Source: Sphingomonas sanxanigenens
Lineage (GTDB): Bacteria; Pseudomonadota; Alphaproteobacteria; Sphingomonadales; Sphingomonadaceae
Length of the DNA: 5,696 nucleotides
Direction of reading: 5' to 3'
Assembly: GCA_003240855.1 (NCBI GenBank)
Contig: QFNN01000144.1
Location: forward strand, 1-5,696
How positions within the stretch are numbered: position 1 is the first letter of the stretch; the number at the start of each line of letters is the position of its first letter. This document shows positions 1-5,579 of this stretch, piece after piece. The position numbers were made by a program, and so were the translations under genes. Below the pieces are notes generated by a model. It made no database searches, was not told the DNA's origin, and saw nothing but the letters and a program-made list of their open reading frames with translations.

Positions 1-74
1 CAGTTGCGTGAGCCGTGCTCGACAAAAGACAACAAACCAGCGTGGCACCGAAACGGCGCATTTTGCCCCCTGTT

Positions 75-101
75 CCGTCGGTTCGAATCCTCTCCCGACG
101 G
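75..101 (+). repeat. Hairpin whose loop begins with a tRNA T-loop-like sequence
   Basis: CCGTCGG (75-81) pairs perfectly with CCGACGG (95-101) around a 13-nt loop. Bases 80-90 read GGTTCGAATCC, the usual T-arm core of bacterial tRNAs, followed by CTCTCCC as at many tRNA 3' ends. It is not a complete tRNA: the five-base T stem does not form (only the two inner G-C pairs match), no CCA follows, and no D arm or anticodon arm can be folded upstream. It could be a decayed tRNA 3' end left by an integrated element, part of another structured RNA, or chance. Confidence 0.35.
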
Positions 102-108
102 CGTCAGG

Positions 109-127
109 CTGGATCAACTCTGGATCA
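109..127. promoter_or_regulatory. Tandem 8-bp direct repeat, possible activator site
   Basis: CTGGATCA occurs at 109-116 and again at 120-127, perfectly repeated with an 11-bp period, so both copies face the same side of the helix. Known OmpR/PhoB-type response regulators bind tandem repeats of this period. The pair lies about 45-63 bp before a plausible transcription start near 172, where an activator would sit. That it is an operator is inference; no regulator gene is present in the window. Confidence 0.35.
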
Positions 128-136
128 CCGGTCAAG

Positions 137-165
137 GCTGCAATTAATTGTATTGAATAGATAAT
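137..165 (+). promoter_or_regulatory. Possible promoter of the TonB-like unit
   Basis: The segment 141-180 is clearly AT-rich against a GC-rich background. GATAAT at 160-165 matches the sigma-70 -10 consensus at five of six positions. The hexamer 17 bp upstream (GCTGCA, 137-142) is a poor -35, as is common at activator-dependent promoters. The perfect palindrome CAATTAATTG (141-150) lies in the spacer, and TAATTG at 162-167 mirrors its first half, so a repressor could also bind here. The predicted start near 172 would leave a leader of about 70 nt before the ATG at 241. Confidence 0.35.
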
Positions 166-240
166 TGGTTCAAAATGGAGTAACTATCCCGCAGCGAAAT
201 TTTGCTTCCGAACGACGCGATTTTATCTAAGCTCGGCAGC

Positions 241-936
241 ATGGGGGCATCGATCGCAAAGCGCGAAAAGGCGATTTCAGCGTCGGCGACGGGGCTGGTG
301 CATGCGTTGATCGCGCTGGCCCTGCTATTATCCTGGCGCGCACCGATCAGCGGTTCCCGGCACATCGGCGATGGCGGGCTTGCGACATTCGACTTGGGGA
401 GGAGCAGCTTTGCCGAGGACGCCGCCGACGATGTCGGCGGACCGGTCGATGCGGCACCACCTTCACTGCCTCCGCCGCCATCGGTCGAAACGGACAATCT
501 TGACCAGATCGAGCCGCGCCAGCCGCTTCCAGGTCACGCCGATATGGATGCAGGCGGCAAGACCGGCATTGCAGCTGGAGGCGACGATCCATACGCCTAT
601 GCGTCTTTGCGGAATGTCGCCTCGACCAGCCGAAGCTCTACCGAGTCCTCTCCGCTCATCGGGGCGATCGCTTCAGCTTTTGAGCGAGCAAGTACAGGTC
701 CATCCGGCCTCGCGAGCATTACCGTCGAGGTTGACGATCATGGGCAGGTCGTCGCTGCTCGTTATGAAAGCGGCGGGATAGGGTCGGTGCGCGGCGCGAG
801 GCTTGCGGGCTATTTTATGGGCTGTCCTGTCGGCGGTCCGGCCGGCGAGCGACATCTCGCGCTCCAACTCCCGTCGGACGCGGACCAGATGTCGCCCGAC
901 CAACTGACGATCGACGAGAAGGGGTGCCACATATGA
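241..936 (+). CDS. TonB-like membrane-anchored periplasmic protein, unrecognised
   Basis: This 231-residue protein has a short basic cytoplasmic N-terminus (AKREK), one membrane segment at about residues 14-32, a proline-rich stretch at about 72-80 (PPSLPPPP), a low-complexity linker, and a C-terminal domain at about 157-210. That layout is typical of TonB-type energy transducers, and the segment ASITVEVDDHGQVVAARYES looks like the first strands of a TonB C-terminal domain. No ExbB or ExbD gene is nearby, so the TonB role is inference. I chose the ATG at 241 because the protein then starts just before the membrane segment. A TTG at 202 would add 13 residues, and neither start has a clear ribosome site. 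The motif DPYAYAS (116-122) recurs in the next gene, whose ATG overlaps this TGA by 4 nt. Rare codons (ATA, CTA, TTA, AGT) are more frequent than in the aro genes. Two cysteines lie at 195 and 229. Confidence 0.7.
   Translation: MGASIAKREKAISASATGLVHALIALALLLSWRAPISGSRHIGDGGLATFDLGRSSFAEDAADDVGGPVDAAPPSLPPPPSVETDNLDQIEPRQPLPGHADMDAGGKTGIAAGGDDPYAYASLRNVASTSRSSTESSPLIGAIASAFERASTGPSGLASITVEVDDHGQVVAARYESGGIGSVRGARLAGYFMGCPVGGPAGERHLALQLPSDADQMSPDQLTIDEKGCHI
916..924 (+). promoter_or_regulatory. Ribosome binding site of the 62-residue membrane protein
   Basis: GAGAAGGGG lies inside the end of the upstream gene and 8 nt before the ATG at 933. This spacing favours 933 over the in-frame GTG at 924, which the site itself overlaps. 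Confidence 0.6.
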
Positions 937-1121
937 AAATGTCGCGATGGGCCATCATCGCTGCGATCGTCGCGATCGGTTTTGCGGTGGCGACCTTCTA
1001 TCAGCGCCAGGCGGAATCGAAACGTCAGGCAGAAGCGCTCAAGGCCGATCCCTATGCCGGCGCGAGCATGCCATCCCGCCCGTTCAAGGGCGTGCCTTCG
1101 TCGCCAGCGCCATCAAAATGA
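933..1121 (+). CDS. Small single-pass membrane protein coupled to the TonB-like gene
   Basis: This 62-residue protein has one membrane segment at about residues 6-23, then a charged, probably helical stretch (QRQAESKRQAEALKA, 24-38), the motif DPYAGAS (39-45) and a proline/serine-rich tail. The positive residues K2 and R5 before the membrane segment suggest a cytoplasmic N-terminus and a periplasmic tail. Its ATG shares the ATGA with the stop of the upstream gene, so the two are probably translated together. Both proteins would display a DPYAxAS motif on the same side of the membrane, which suggests, but does not show, a shared partner or a direct contact. I do not recognise a family. The overlap and the good ribosome site make a real gene likely despite its size. 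Confidence 0.65.
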   Translation: MKMSRWAIIAAIVAIGFAVATFYQRQAESKRQAEALKADPYAGASMPSRPFKGVPSSPAPSK

Positions 1122-1185
1122 CGAAAGTCGACGAATAAGACCGATGCCAGCGCAGCGGCGCAAGGCAGTTTGATAAAGTGGAGGG

Positions 1186-1210
1186 CAGACTGGGGGGCGG
1201 CACCCCTCTG
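1186..1210. terminator. Imperfect GC hairpin in the convergent gap
   Basis: CAGA-CT-GGGG pairs with CCCC-TCTG, giving 8 bp with a 2-nt bulge around a loop of about 7 nt. It sits between the end of the plus-strand unit (1121) and the tRNA 3' end (1254). No T-run follows on either strand, so a terminator role is only positional. Confidence 0.25.
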
Positions 1211-1224
1211 AATCCCGGCCGTCG

Positions 1225-1246
1225 GCAGAAAACGCGATGTTTTTGC
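1225..1246 (-). terminator. Possible tRNA-Glu terminator
   Basis: On the minus strand GCAAAAAC pairs with GTTTTCTGC with one bulged C, leaving a 5-nt loop, and it starts 7 nt after the encoded CCA. The T-rich bases lie within the stem rather than after it, so this is a weak intrinsic terminator at best. On the plus strand it could also stop read-through from the 241-1121 unit. Confidence 0.3.
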
Positions 1247-1253
1247 TTGACGA

Positions 1254-1329
1254 TGGTGACCCCTACGGGACTCGAACCCGTGTTTTCGCCGTGAGAGGGC
1301 GACGTCCTAGACCGCTAGACGAAGGGGCC
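1254..1329 (-). tRNA. tRNA-Glu (anticodon CTC)
   Basis: This 76-nt tRNA reads GAG codons. The acceptor stem pairs GGCCCCT with AGGGGTC, with one G-T wobble at the second pair. The anticodon stem is TCGCC/GGCGA around loop CTCTCAC, giving anticodon CTC (plus-strand bases 1293-1295). The T arm is CGGGT-TCGAGTC-CCG in the usual layout, and the 3' CCA is encoded (1254-1256). The D arm and overall sequence closely follow bacterial tRNA-Glu such as that of E. coli. A CTC isoacceptor beside the usual TTC one is common in GC-rich genomes, where GAG is frequent. The gene lies 49 nt after the peptidase stop codon on the same strand and appears to have its own promoter. Confidence 0.96.
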
Positions 1330-1334
1330 GTCGG

Positions 1335-1371
1335 CGGGAGGACGCGCATCTATGCAGTGCGCGCCCTCCCG
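1335..1371 (-). repeat. 14-bp inverted repeat between peptidase and tRNA-Glu
   Basis: Bases 1335-1348 pair with 1358-1371 around a 9-nt loop. The single imperfect position (1342/1364) is an A·C mismatch in plus-strand RNA but a G·U wobble in minus-strand RNA, so the helix is unbroken only in the transcript of the peptidase and tRNA. It could end or protect the 3' end of the peptidase mRNA, although no T-run follows. It also covers the spacer and part of the -10 box of the predicted tRNA promoter, so it could instead be a protein-binding palindrome. It ends 5 nt before the tRNA 5' end. Confidence 0.7.
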
Positions 1372-1375
1372 TCAA
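1347..1375 (-). promoter_or_regulatory. Predicted sigma-70-type promoter of tRNA-Glu
   Basis: On the minus strand TTGACG (1370-1375, five of six to consensus) is followed after exactly 17 bp by TAGATG (1347-1352, a weaker -10). Transcription would begin near 1340, about 11 nt before the tRNA. The bases between the -10 and the start are GC-rich (CGCGTCC), as in discriminators of stable-RNA promoters under stringent control in other bacteria. The -35 begins 3 nt after the peptidase TAA. Confidence 0.5.
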
Positions 1376-1378
1376 GCA

Positions 1379-3613
1379 TTAGCCTGCATCAATCGCCGAG
1401 CGGGCGGCGTCGAGGCGCTTGGCGTAGCGTTCGAGCGCTTCCGCAGTCAGCCCGGCATAAGTGTTGGCGTCGTCGAAGCGGCGGTCCTCGATCGCTTCGC
1501 GCACGCCGGGCAGCGTCTTGGCGCCATAGCCGGTGAGGCGGCCGGGGGCGTAGACAGCGTTGCGGAACCATGGGCGGCCGGGCAGCCCGCGTTCGATGAT
1601 GAGCGTCTGATCGATGTCGCGGAGCAGGGCGTTGAGCCTGGTCCGTGCAGCCGGCGACAGCGTTGCGCCCTTGGCGGCATAGGCGGCGTCATAGGCCTTG
1701 GCGGACGCCTTCAGTCGATCGACGGCATTGGCGAGCGCGGCAAGCTCGATATGCGGCGTGGTCGCGACCCTTTCCGGCGGAGCAAGCGGCTTGAGCGGAT
1801 CGCTCGCCAGCTTGAATCCGCTGTCGGCAATCAGGGTATCGCGCTTTTCGTCGCCTTCGCGCCGCGTGGTCGCAAGCTTCTGAATCTCGTCGAAATAGCG
1901 GCCGACAGTCGCTGCGAAATCGCCGAAACGCACCGGCGGTGTGTCCGATTCGGACGTGCGCAGCACGATGCGGCCCACGGTCTTGGACAGCGCGGCGCCA
2001 TATTTCAGGCCGGGATCGTCGAAGCGGGTCATGTGATCGAAGCTGTCGTAGATCGAATGGTAGACGCCGCCGCTCTCATCCTCGCCGCCGAAGCCGATGT
2101 TAAGCGAAGGAATGGCGAGATGCTGGATGAATACCGTGTAGTCCGAACCCGAACCGAGCGGCCCCATCGGCAGATCCGCCCCGGATTCGGCGGCGGCAAG
2201 CTCGGCGGGGGAGGCGCTGCCGCCATCTGCCGCGCCGGCCTTGATTTCGGCCGCCGCGCGCGCCGCGACCGTTGCGCCGGTTTCCGGGTCGACCACGTCT
2301 GCGGCGACGCTGTTCACCAGATGCTGCCAGTTGTGCGAGCCTTGCGCGCCCAGGAAACCGCGGCCGTTGCCATCGGTGTTGATGTAGAGCACCGCCTTTT
2401 TCTGCAGTTCTTCGGCATGTTCCTCGCCCCACTCAGTCGAACCGAGCAGGCCGGGTTCCTCGCCGTCCCAGCTTGCGTAGACGATCGTGCGCTGCGGCCG
2501 CCAGCCCGATTTGACGAGCTGCCCCAGAGCTTTGGCCTCCGACAGCATCGCGACATCGCCTGACAGCGGATCCGAAGCGCCGAACACCCAGCCGTCATGA
2601 TGGTTGCCGCGCACGATCCACTCATCGGGATATTTGCTGCCCTTGAGCGTTGCGATCACGTCATGGACCGGGCGGAGCTGCCAGTCGGATTTCACCGCGA
2701 GATGGACCTGCGTCTTGCCGTCGCCGCCATAATGATAGGTGAAGGGCAACGCACCGCGCTCGGCCCCCGTGGCGACCGGGCCGCCGAGGTGCGCGAGAAT
2801 CTTCTGCGCATCGCCATATGACATGGGGATGGCGGGAATCTTGAGGATCGTCTTGGCCGTTTCGCGCGTCAGGCGTTTTGCCTTTTCGGTCGCACCGACG
2901 CCGGGCGTGAGCGGATCGCCGGGGTAAATGGGCATGTCCAGCACCGATCCGCGCTGGACGCCGGCGGGCGGGCGGGCGCCGCCTTCGGGATAAATGTCGG
3001 CAACGCCGTAGCCGTCCTGCGCGGGATCCGAATAGATGATGCAGCCGATTGCGCCGTGCTGCTGTGCGAGCAGCGGCTTCAGGCCGCGCCAGCCGACGCC
3101 GTAGCGCGCGATGGCGATCTTGCCCTTCACGTCGACGCCGAGCCGCTTCAGCCGCTCATAATCCTCGGGCATGCCGAAATTGACGTACACGACGTCGCCG
3201 GTGACGTCGCCGTCGCCCTGATAGGCGACATAAGGCGGCAGCGCGTCCTTGGTGTTCGAGGAGGTTGCGTCGCCTTCGACAGCCGGTTCCTGGCCGCCAA
3301 GCACGATCTTTTCAGGCGCGATCAGTTCGACGGTCGTGCTGATCGGTGTGGGATAGAGGACCTGGAAGGTCTCGATCCGCGCGTCCCATCCCCAGGATTT
3401 GAACTGGGCCAGCAGAAACTCGGCGTTCTCGCGATCATGCGGGCTGCCGACATGATTGGGGGCGGAGGACATCCGCTTCATCCATTCGAGCTGGTCGGTG
3501 GAATTGACTGAGGCGTCGAAGCGCGTTTCGAGCGCCTTGGTATCGGCAGCGCCGGCGGCGGTCGCCGCGAGCGCGAGGAGAGGAAGAGCAAGCAAAGACG
3601 AACGAACGGCCAT
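1379..3613 (-). CDS. Exported M28 metallopeptidase, glutamate-carboxypeptidase-II-like
   Basis: This 744-residue zinc peptidase has the layout of human glutamate carboxypeptidase II (PSMA). A signal peptide spans residues 1-22 (likely cut AGA|A), followed by a protease-associated domain at about 135-290, the M28 catalytic domain at about 315-555, and a transferrin-receptor-type dimerisation domain at about 620-740. The two-zinc ligands line up as H338, D348, E386, D414 and H519, with E385 as the catalytic base, in the contexts NHHDGW, ASDPLSG, SWDGEEPG, INTDG and VYHS. It should cleave C-terminal residues from small peptides in the periplasm or outside the cell. The substrate is uncertain because the PSMA arginine pair R534/R536 aligns with N505/G507 and PSMA K699 with G695. 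I chose the ATG at 3613 because it starts the signal peptide and has GGGGG 9 nt upstream. The frame stays open to 3679, but that extension would bury the signal peptide. Confidence 0.93.
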   Translation of the reverse strand: MAVRSSLLALPLLALAATAAGAADTKALETRFDASVNSTDQLEWMKRMSSAPNHVGSPHDRENAEFLLAQFKSWGWDARIETFQVLYPTPISTTVELIAPEKIVLGGQEPAVEGDATSSNTKDALPPYVAYQGDGDVTGDVVYVNFGMPEDYERLKRLGVDVKGKIAIARYGVGWRGLKPLLAQQHGAIGCIIYSDPAQDGYGVADIYPEGGARPPAGVQRGSVLDMPIYPGDPLTPGVGATEKAKRLTRETAKTILKIPAIPMSYGDAQKILAHLGGPVATGAERGALPFTYHYGGDGKTQVHLAVKSDWQLRPVHDVIATLKGSKYPDEWIVRGNHHDGWVFGASDPLSGDVAMLSEAKALGQLVKSGWRPQRTIVYASWDGEEPGLLGSTEWGEEHAEELQKKAVLYINTDGNGRGFLGAQGSHNWQHLVNSVAADVVDPETGATVAARAAAEIKAGAADGGSASPAELAAAESGADLPMGPLGSGSDYTVFIQHLAIPSLNIGFGGEDESGGVYHSIYDSFDHMTRFDDPGLKYGAALSKTVGRIVLRTSESDTPPVRFGDFAATVGRYFDEIQKLATTRREGDEKRDTLIADSGFKLASDPLKPLAPPERVATTPHIELAALANAVDRLKASAKAYDAAYAAKGATLSPAARTRLNALLRDIDQTLIIERGLPGRPWFRNAVYAPGRLTGYGAKTLPGVREAIEDRRFDDANTYAGLTAEALERYAKRLDAARSAIDAG

Positions 3614-3649
3614 CGACTGAAACCCCCAGACGAAAGGATGAGACGCCAA

Positions 3650-3678
3650 GCTATATGGCCGCATTTCTGCGGCGTCCA
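3650..3678 (-). promoter_or_regulatory. Predicted promoter of the M28 peptidase
   Basis: On the minus strand TGGACG (3673-3678) and TATAGC (3650-3655) are 17 bp apart, each matching four of six consensus positions. Transcription would start near 3643, giving a leader of about 30 nt. The spacer holds a 6-bp inverted repeat with a 4-nt loop (3658-3673). The promoter makes the peptidase a separate unit from aroKB, in keeping with the 111-bp gap. Confidence 0.4.
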
Positions 3679-3704
3679 TGGTCTGTGGCCGAGAGTTTTT
3701 GCAA

Positions 3705-3720
3705 GCGCCGGGCCAGGCGC
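3705..3720 (-). terminator. Weak hairpin after aroB
   Basis: GCGCC pairs with GGCGC around a 6-nt loop, starting 4 nt after the aroB stop codon. Only TTGC follows on the minus strand, not a T-run, so the terminator role is uncertain. Confidence 0.25.
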
Positions 3721-3724
3721 GCGC

Positions 3725-4810
3725 CTAAGCCCGAACCGTGTCGAGGAAGTGGGCGACCTCGGCGAGATCGACCTGTTTGTCGACATAGGTCTGGCCGATC
3801 CCGCGCGCGAGCAGGAAGGGCAGGCGACCTGCCGCCATCTTCTTGTCATGCGCCATATGCGCGACGAGCGTTTCGCCATTGGCCGATACGCCTGCTTCGG
3901 CAAGCGATGCCGGCAGGCCCGATGCGCGCAGATGCGCGGCGACGCGGTCGGCATCCCCGGCCGGGCAAAGCCCTTGCCGTGCAGAGAAGGCGAAGGCGAG
4001 CGCCATCCCCGCAGCCACCGCCTCGCCGTGGAGCAGGCGATCGGAGAAGCCTGTCTCCGCCTCCAGCGCGTGACCGAAGGTGTGGCCGAGATTGAGCAGC
4101 GCCCGTTTGTCCGCCGTTTCGCGTTCGTCGGCGGCGACGATCGCTGCCTTGGCGGCGACGCTTTTCGCGATGGCGTGCGCGCGGGCCTGCGCGTCGCCGG
4201 CGAGAAGGGCCGCGCCATTGGCCTCGCACCAGGCGAAGAAGCCGGCGTCGTCGATCAGCCCATATTTGACCACCTCGGCATAGCCGGCGCGGACCTCTCG
4301 CACGGGCAGCGTATCGAGCACGCCGGGATCGATCAGCACGAAGCCGGGCTGATGGAAACTGCCAACGAGATTTTTGCCGGCGCGCGTGTTGATCGCGGTC
4401 TTGCCGCCCACCGAACTGTCGACCTGCGCGAGCAAAGTCGTCGGCACTTGCACGAAGCCGCAGCCGCGCTTCAGGATTGCCGCGGCGAAGCCGACCAGAT
4501 CGCCGATCACGCCGCCGCCGAGCGCGATGATGTGATCGCCGCGCTCGACACCGCGATTGAGCAGCATGTCGAGCAGCGCCTCGAGCTGCGCCCAGCTTTT
4601 CGTGCTCTCGCCCGGGGGCAGGATGATGGGATCGATGTCGAGCGTCGCGGCAAGGCGGGGCAACTGGGCCTCGGCGACATGCGTATCGGTGACGACGATG
4701 GCGCGGCCGCGCAGGAAGGGCGCGAGCAGATCGCCGGCGCGATCGAGCGCGCCGTCCTCGATCAGGATATCGTAGCTGCGATCGCCCAGAGCGACCGGAA
4801 CAATTGTCAT
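3725..4810 (-). CDS. aroB: 3-dehydroquinate synthase
   Basis: This cytoplasmic enzyme converts DAHP to 3-dehydroquinate, the second step of the shikimate pathway, using NAD+ and a divalent metal. The 361 residues match the usual length. Visible family motifs include PPGESTKS (65-72), the NAD-binding GGGVIGDLVGF (98-108), PTTLLAQVDSSVGGKTAIN (123-141), KNLVGSFHQP (146-155), RAGYAEVVKYG (174-184) and NLGHTFGHALE (240-250), then HGEAVAAGM (261-269). By alignment with the Aspergillus enzyme the metal ligands are E179, H243 and H261, with H247 in catalysis. The ATG at 4810 overlaps the aroK TGA by 4 nt, and GAGG (4821-4824) lies 10 nt upstream inside aroK, which points to translational coupling. 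All key residues are present and nothing looks broken. Confidence 0.98.
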   Translation of the reverse strand: MTIVPVALGDRSYDILIEDGALDRAGDLLAPFLRGRAIVVTDTHVAEAQLPRLAATLDIDPIILPPGESTKSWAQLEALLDMLLNRGVERGDHIIALGGGVIGDLVGFAAAILKRGCGFVQVPTTLLAQVDSSVGGKTAINTRAGKNLVGSFHQPGFVLIDPGVLDTLPVREVRAGYAEVVKYGLIDDAGFFAWCEANGAALLAGDAQARAHAIAKSVAAKAAIVAADERETADKRALLNLGHTFGHALEAETGFSDRLLHGEAVAAGMALAFAFSARQGLCPAGDADRVAAHLRASGLPASLAEAGVSANGETLVAHMAHDKKMAAGRLPFLLARGIGQTYVDKQVDLAEVAHFLDTVRA

Positions 4811-5346
4811 TGGCGAAGCGCCTCGATGATGGTGTTCACCGTCGCCTCGTGCGGCGCCGGTTCGCTGCGGACATGAATGTGCGCCTGCGCATAGACCGGG
4901 TTCCGCACCTTTGCCAGTTCGGCGAGCACCTCTTGCGGATCGCGGTTGCGGAGCAGCGGCCGAGTGTCGCGGCGACCGACACGCTCGGCGAGCACGCGCA
5001 CATCGGCATCGAGCCAGATCGCGATCGCCTGATCGAGAATCAGCGCCCGCGTCGCATCGTTCATAAAGGCGCCGCCGCCCGTCGCGATCACCTTGGGCGT
5101 GCCATCGACCAGCCGCGCGATCACGCGGCGTTCCCCGTCGCGGAAATGCGCCTCGCCATAACGCGCGAACATTTCGGCGATCGTCATGTCGGCCGCTTCC
5201 TCGATCGCATGATCGGCGTCGATGAAAGGCAGCGAGAGCCGCTGCGCGAGTCGGCGGCCGATGGTCGATTTGCCGACGCCCATCAGCCCGACGAGCACGA
5301 TGGGGCGGTCGGGCGAGGGTAGGGGGTGGGTGAGCGGTGCTGTCAT
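4807..5346 (-). CDS. aroK: Shikimate kinase
   Basis: This cytoplasmic kinase transfers phosphate from ATP to the 3-hydroxyl of shikimate, the fifth step of the shikimate pathway. The protein of 179 residues is of normal length. The P-loop GLMGVGKST is at 20-28, FIDAD at 41-45 with D45 for shikimate, HFRD at 67-70 with R69, and TGGGAF at 89-94. The lid arginine is R129 (RPLL), and R148 (KVRNPVY) corresponds to a shikimate-binding arginine in the Mycobacterium enzyme. I chose the ATG at 5346. The open frame continues 30 codons upstream, but those residues are not kinase-like and would cover the promoter. AAGGA ends only 3 nt before this ATG, a tight spacing discussed under the promoter entry. 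aroB follows with an ATGA overlap. This symbol is used for both AroK and AroL type kinases; aroK fits the aroKB order. Confidence 0.97.
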   Translation of the reverse strand: MTAPLTHPLPSPDRPIVLVGLMGVGKSTIGRRLAQRLSLPFIDADHAIEEAADMTIAEMFARYGEAHFRDGERRVIARLVDGTPKVIATGGGAFMNDATRALILDQAIAIWLDADVRVLAERVGRRDTRPLLRNRDPQEVLAELAKVRNPVYAQAHIHVRSEPAPHEATVNTIIEALRQ

Positions 5347-5358
5347 ATTCCTTGCGGG

Positions 5359-5387
5359 GCTATACAGAATGGTCCGGCGTCGGGCAA
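5359..5387 (-). promoter_or_regulatory. Predicted aroKB promoter
   Basis: On the minus strand TTGCCC (5382-5387) and TATAGC (5359-5364) lie 17 bp apart, each matching four of six consensus positions. Transcription would start near 5352, leaving a leader of only about 6 nt, so the message would be nearly leaderless with AAGGA abutting the ATG. The same 95-bp gap must also drive the divergent gene at 5442. TATACA at 5361-5366 overlaps this -10 and could serve the plus strand, but its -35 is poor. Confidence 0.4.
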
Positions 5388-5396
5388 AAGGCCCGC

Positions 5397-5406
5397 GCGA
5401 CGTCGC
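5397..5406. promoter_or_regulatory. 10-bp palindrome in the divergent promoter region
   Basis: GCGACGTCGC is a perfect palindrome between the divergent aroK and 5442 genes. It could be an operator, but short palindromes of C and G are common by chance in DNA this rich in GC. Confidence 0.2.
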
Positions 5407-5441
5407 CGTCGCCAATTGCGCAGAAGGTTTGCCCAAGGCTT

Positions 5442-5579
5442 ATGTCCCGTTTTCTCCTCGTCCTCATCCTGCTCGTCCTGATCGTGTTCGGCGCGTTGTT
5501 CGCGCTGTCGCGGATGAACAGCGAAAAGCCGCTGACCAAGGTCGAGAAGGTGGTGCCGAATGAAAAGCTCGCGCACTAA
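5442..5579 (+). CDS. Small single-pass membrane protein, unrecognised
   Basis: This 45-residue protein begins MSRF, has one strongly hydrophobic leucine-rich membrane segment at about residues 4-23, and ends in a charged tail containing PLTKVEKVVPNEKLAH. The start at 5442 has AAGG only 3 nt upstream and AGAAGG about 14 nt upstream, so its translation signal is mediocre. An extended frame back to 5337 is not used because it would overlap the start of aroK and place the membrane segment in the middle. Its end overlaps the next gene by 20 nt in another frame, so the two probably form an operon. I cannot name a family. Small membrane proteins of this kind are often annotated as hypothetical in sphingomonads. 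Confidence 0.6.
   Translation: MSRFLLVLILLVLIVFGALFALSRMNSEKPLTKVEKVVPNEKLAH

Larger units (their letters stand above)
1..240. other. Non-coding leader region before the TonB-like gene
   Basis: I see no supportable gene here. One frame is free of stops from base 1 to the TAA at 145-147 (about 48 codons), but its translation resembles no family I know and it has no visible start, so I do not call it coding. The stretch holds, in order, a hairpin with a tRNA T-arm-like loop (75-101), an 8-bp direct repeat (109-127), an AT-rich segment with a 10-bp palindrome (141-150) and a possible -10 box (160-165). It most likely contains the 3' end of something to the left plus the control region of the plus-strand unit that begins at 241. 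Confidence 0.5.

Noticed and set aside
1..110. Complete tRNA or tmRNA piece at the left edge
   Set aside because: Only the T-loop core matches. The T stem, anticodon arm and D arm do not form and no CCA follows.
1..147. C-terminal end of an upstream protein
   Set aside because: One frame is open for about 48 codons to TAA, but nothing in it is recognisable and the T-arm-like hairpin lies within it.
202..240. TTG start giving 13 more residues on the TonB-like protein
   Set aside because: The nearest GGAG is over 20 nt upstream and an in-frame stop (181-183) precedes it. The ATG at 241 places the membrane segment normally.
1118..1138. Six-codon open frame starting in an ATGA overlap with the 62-residue gene
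   Set aside because: It is too short to support as a gene, and no leader-peptide or attenuator structure follows.
1352..2563. Long plus-strand open frame of about 403 codons
   Set aside because: It lies wholly antisense to the M28 peptidase, whose domains are unmistakable. Its translation has no family features and reflects the GC-rich codon pattern.
3638..4876. Long plus-strand open frame of about 412 codons
   Set aside because: It is antisense to aroB and the end of aroK. Its arginine- and alanine-rich sequence is a shadow of the real genes.
5337..5441. N-terminal extension of the 45-residue protein
   Set aside because: It would overlap the aroK start and the divergent promoter region, and the added residues show no membrane or signal character.
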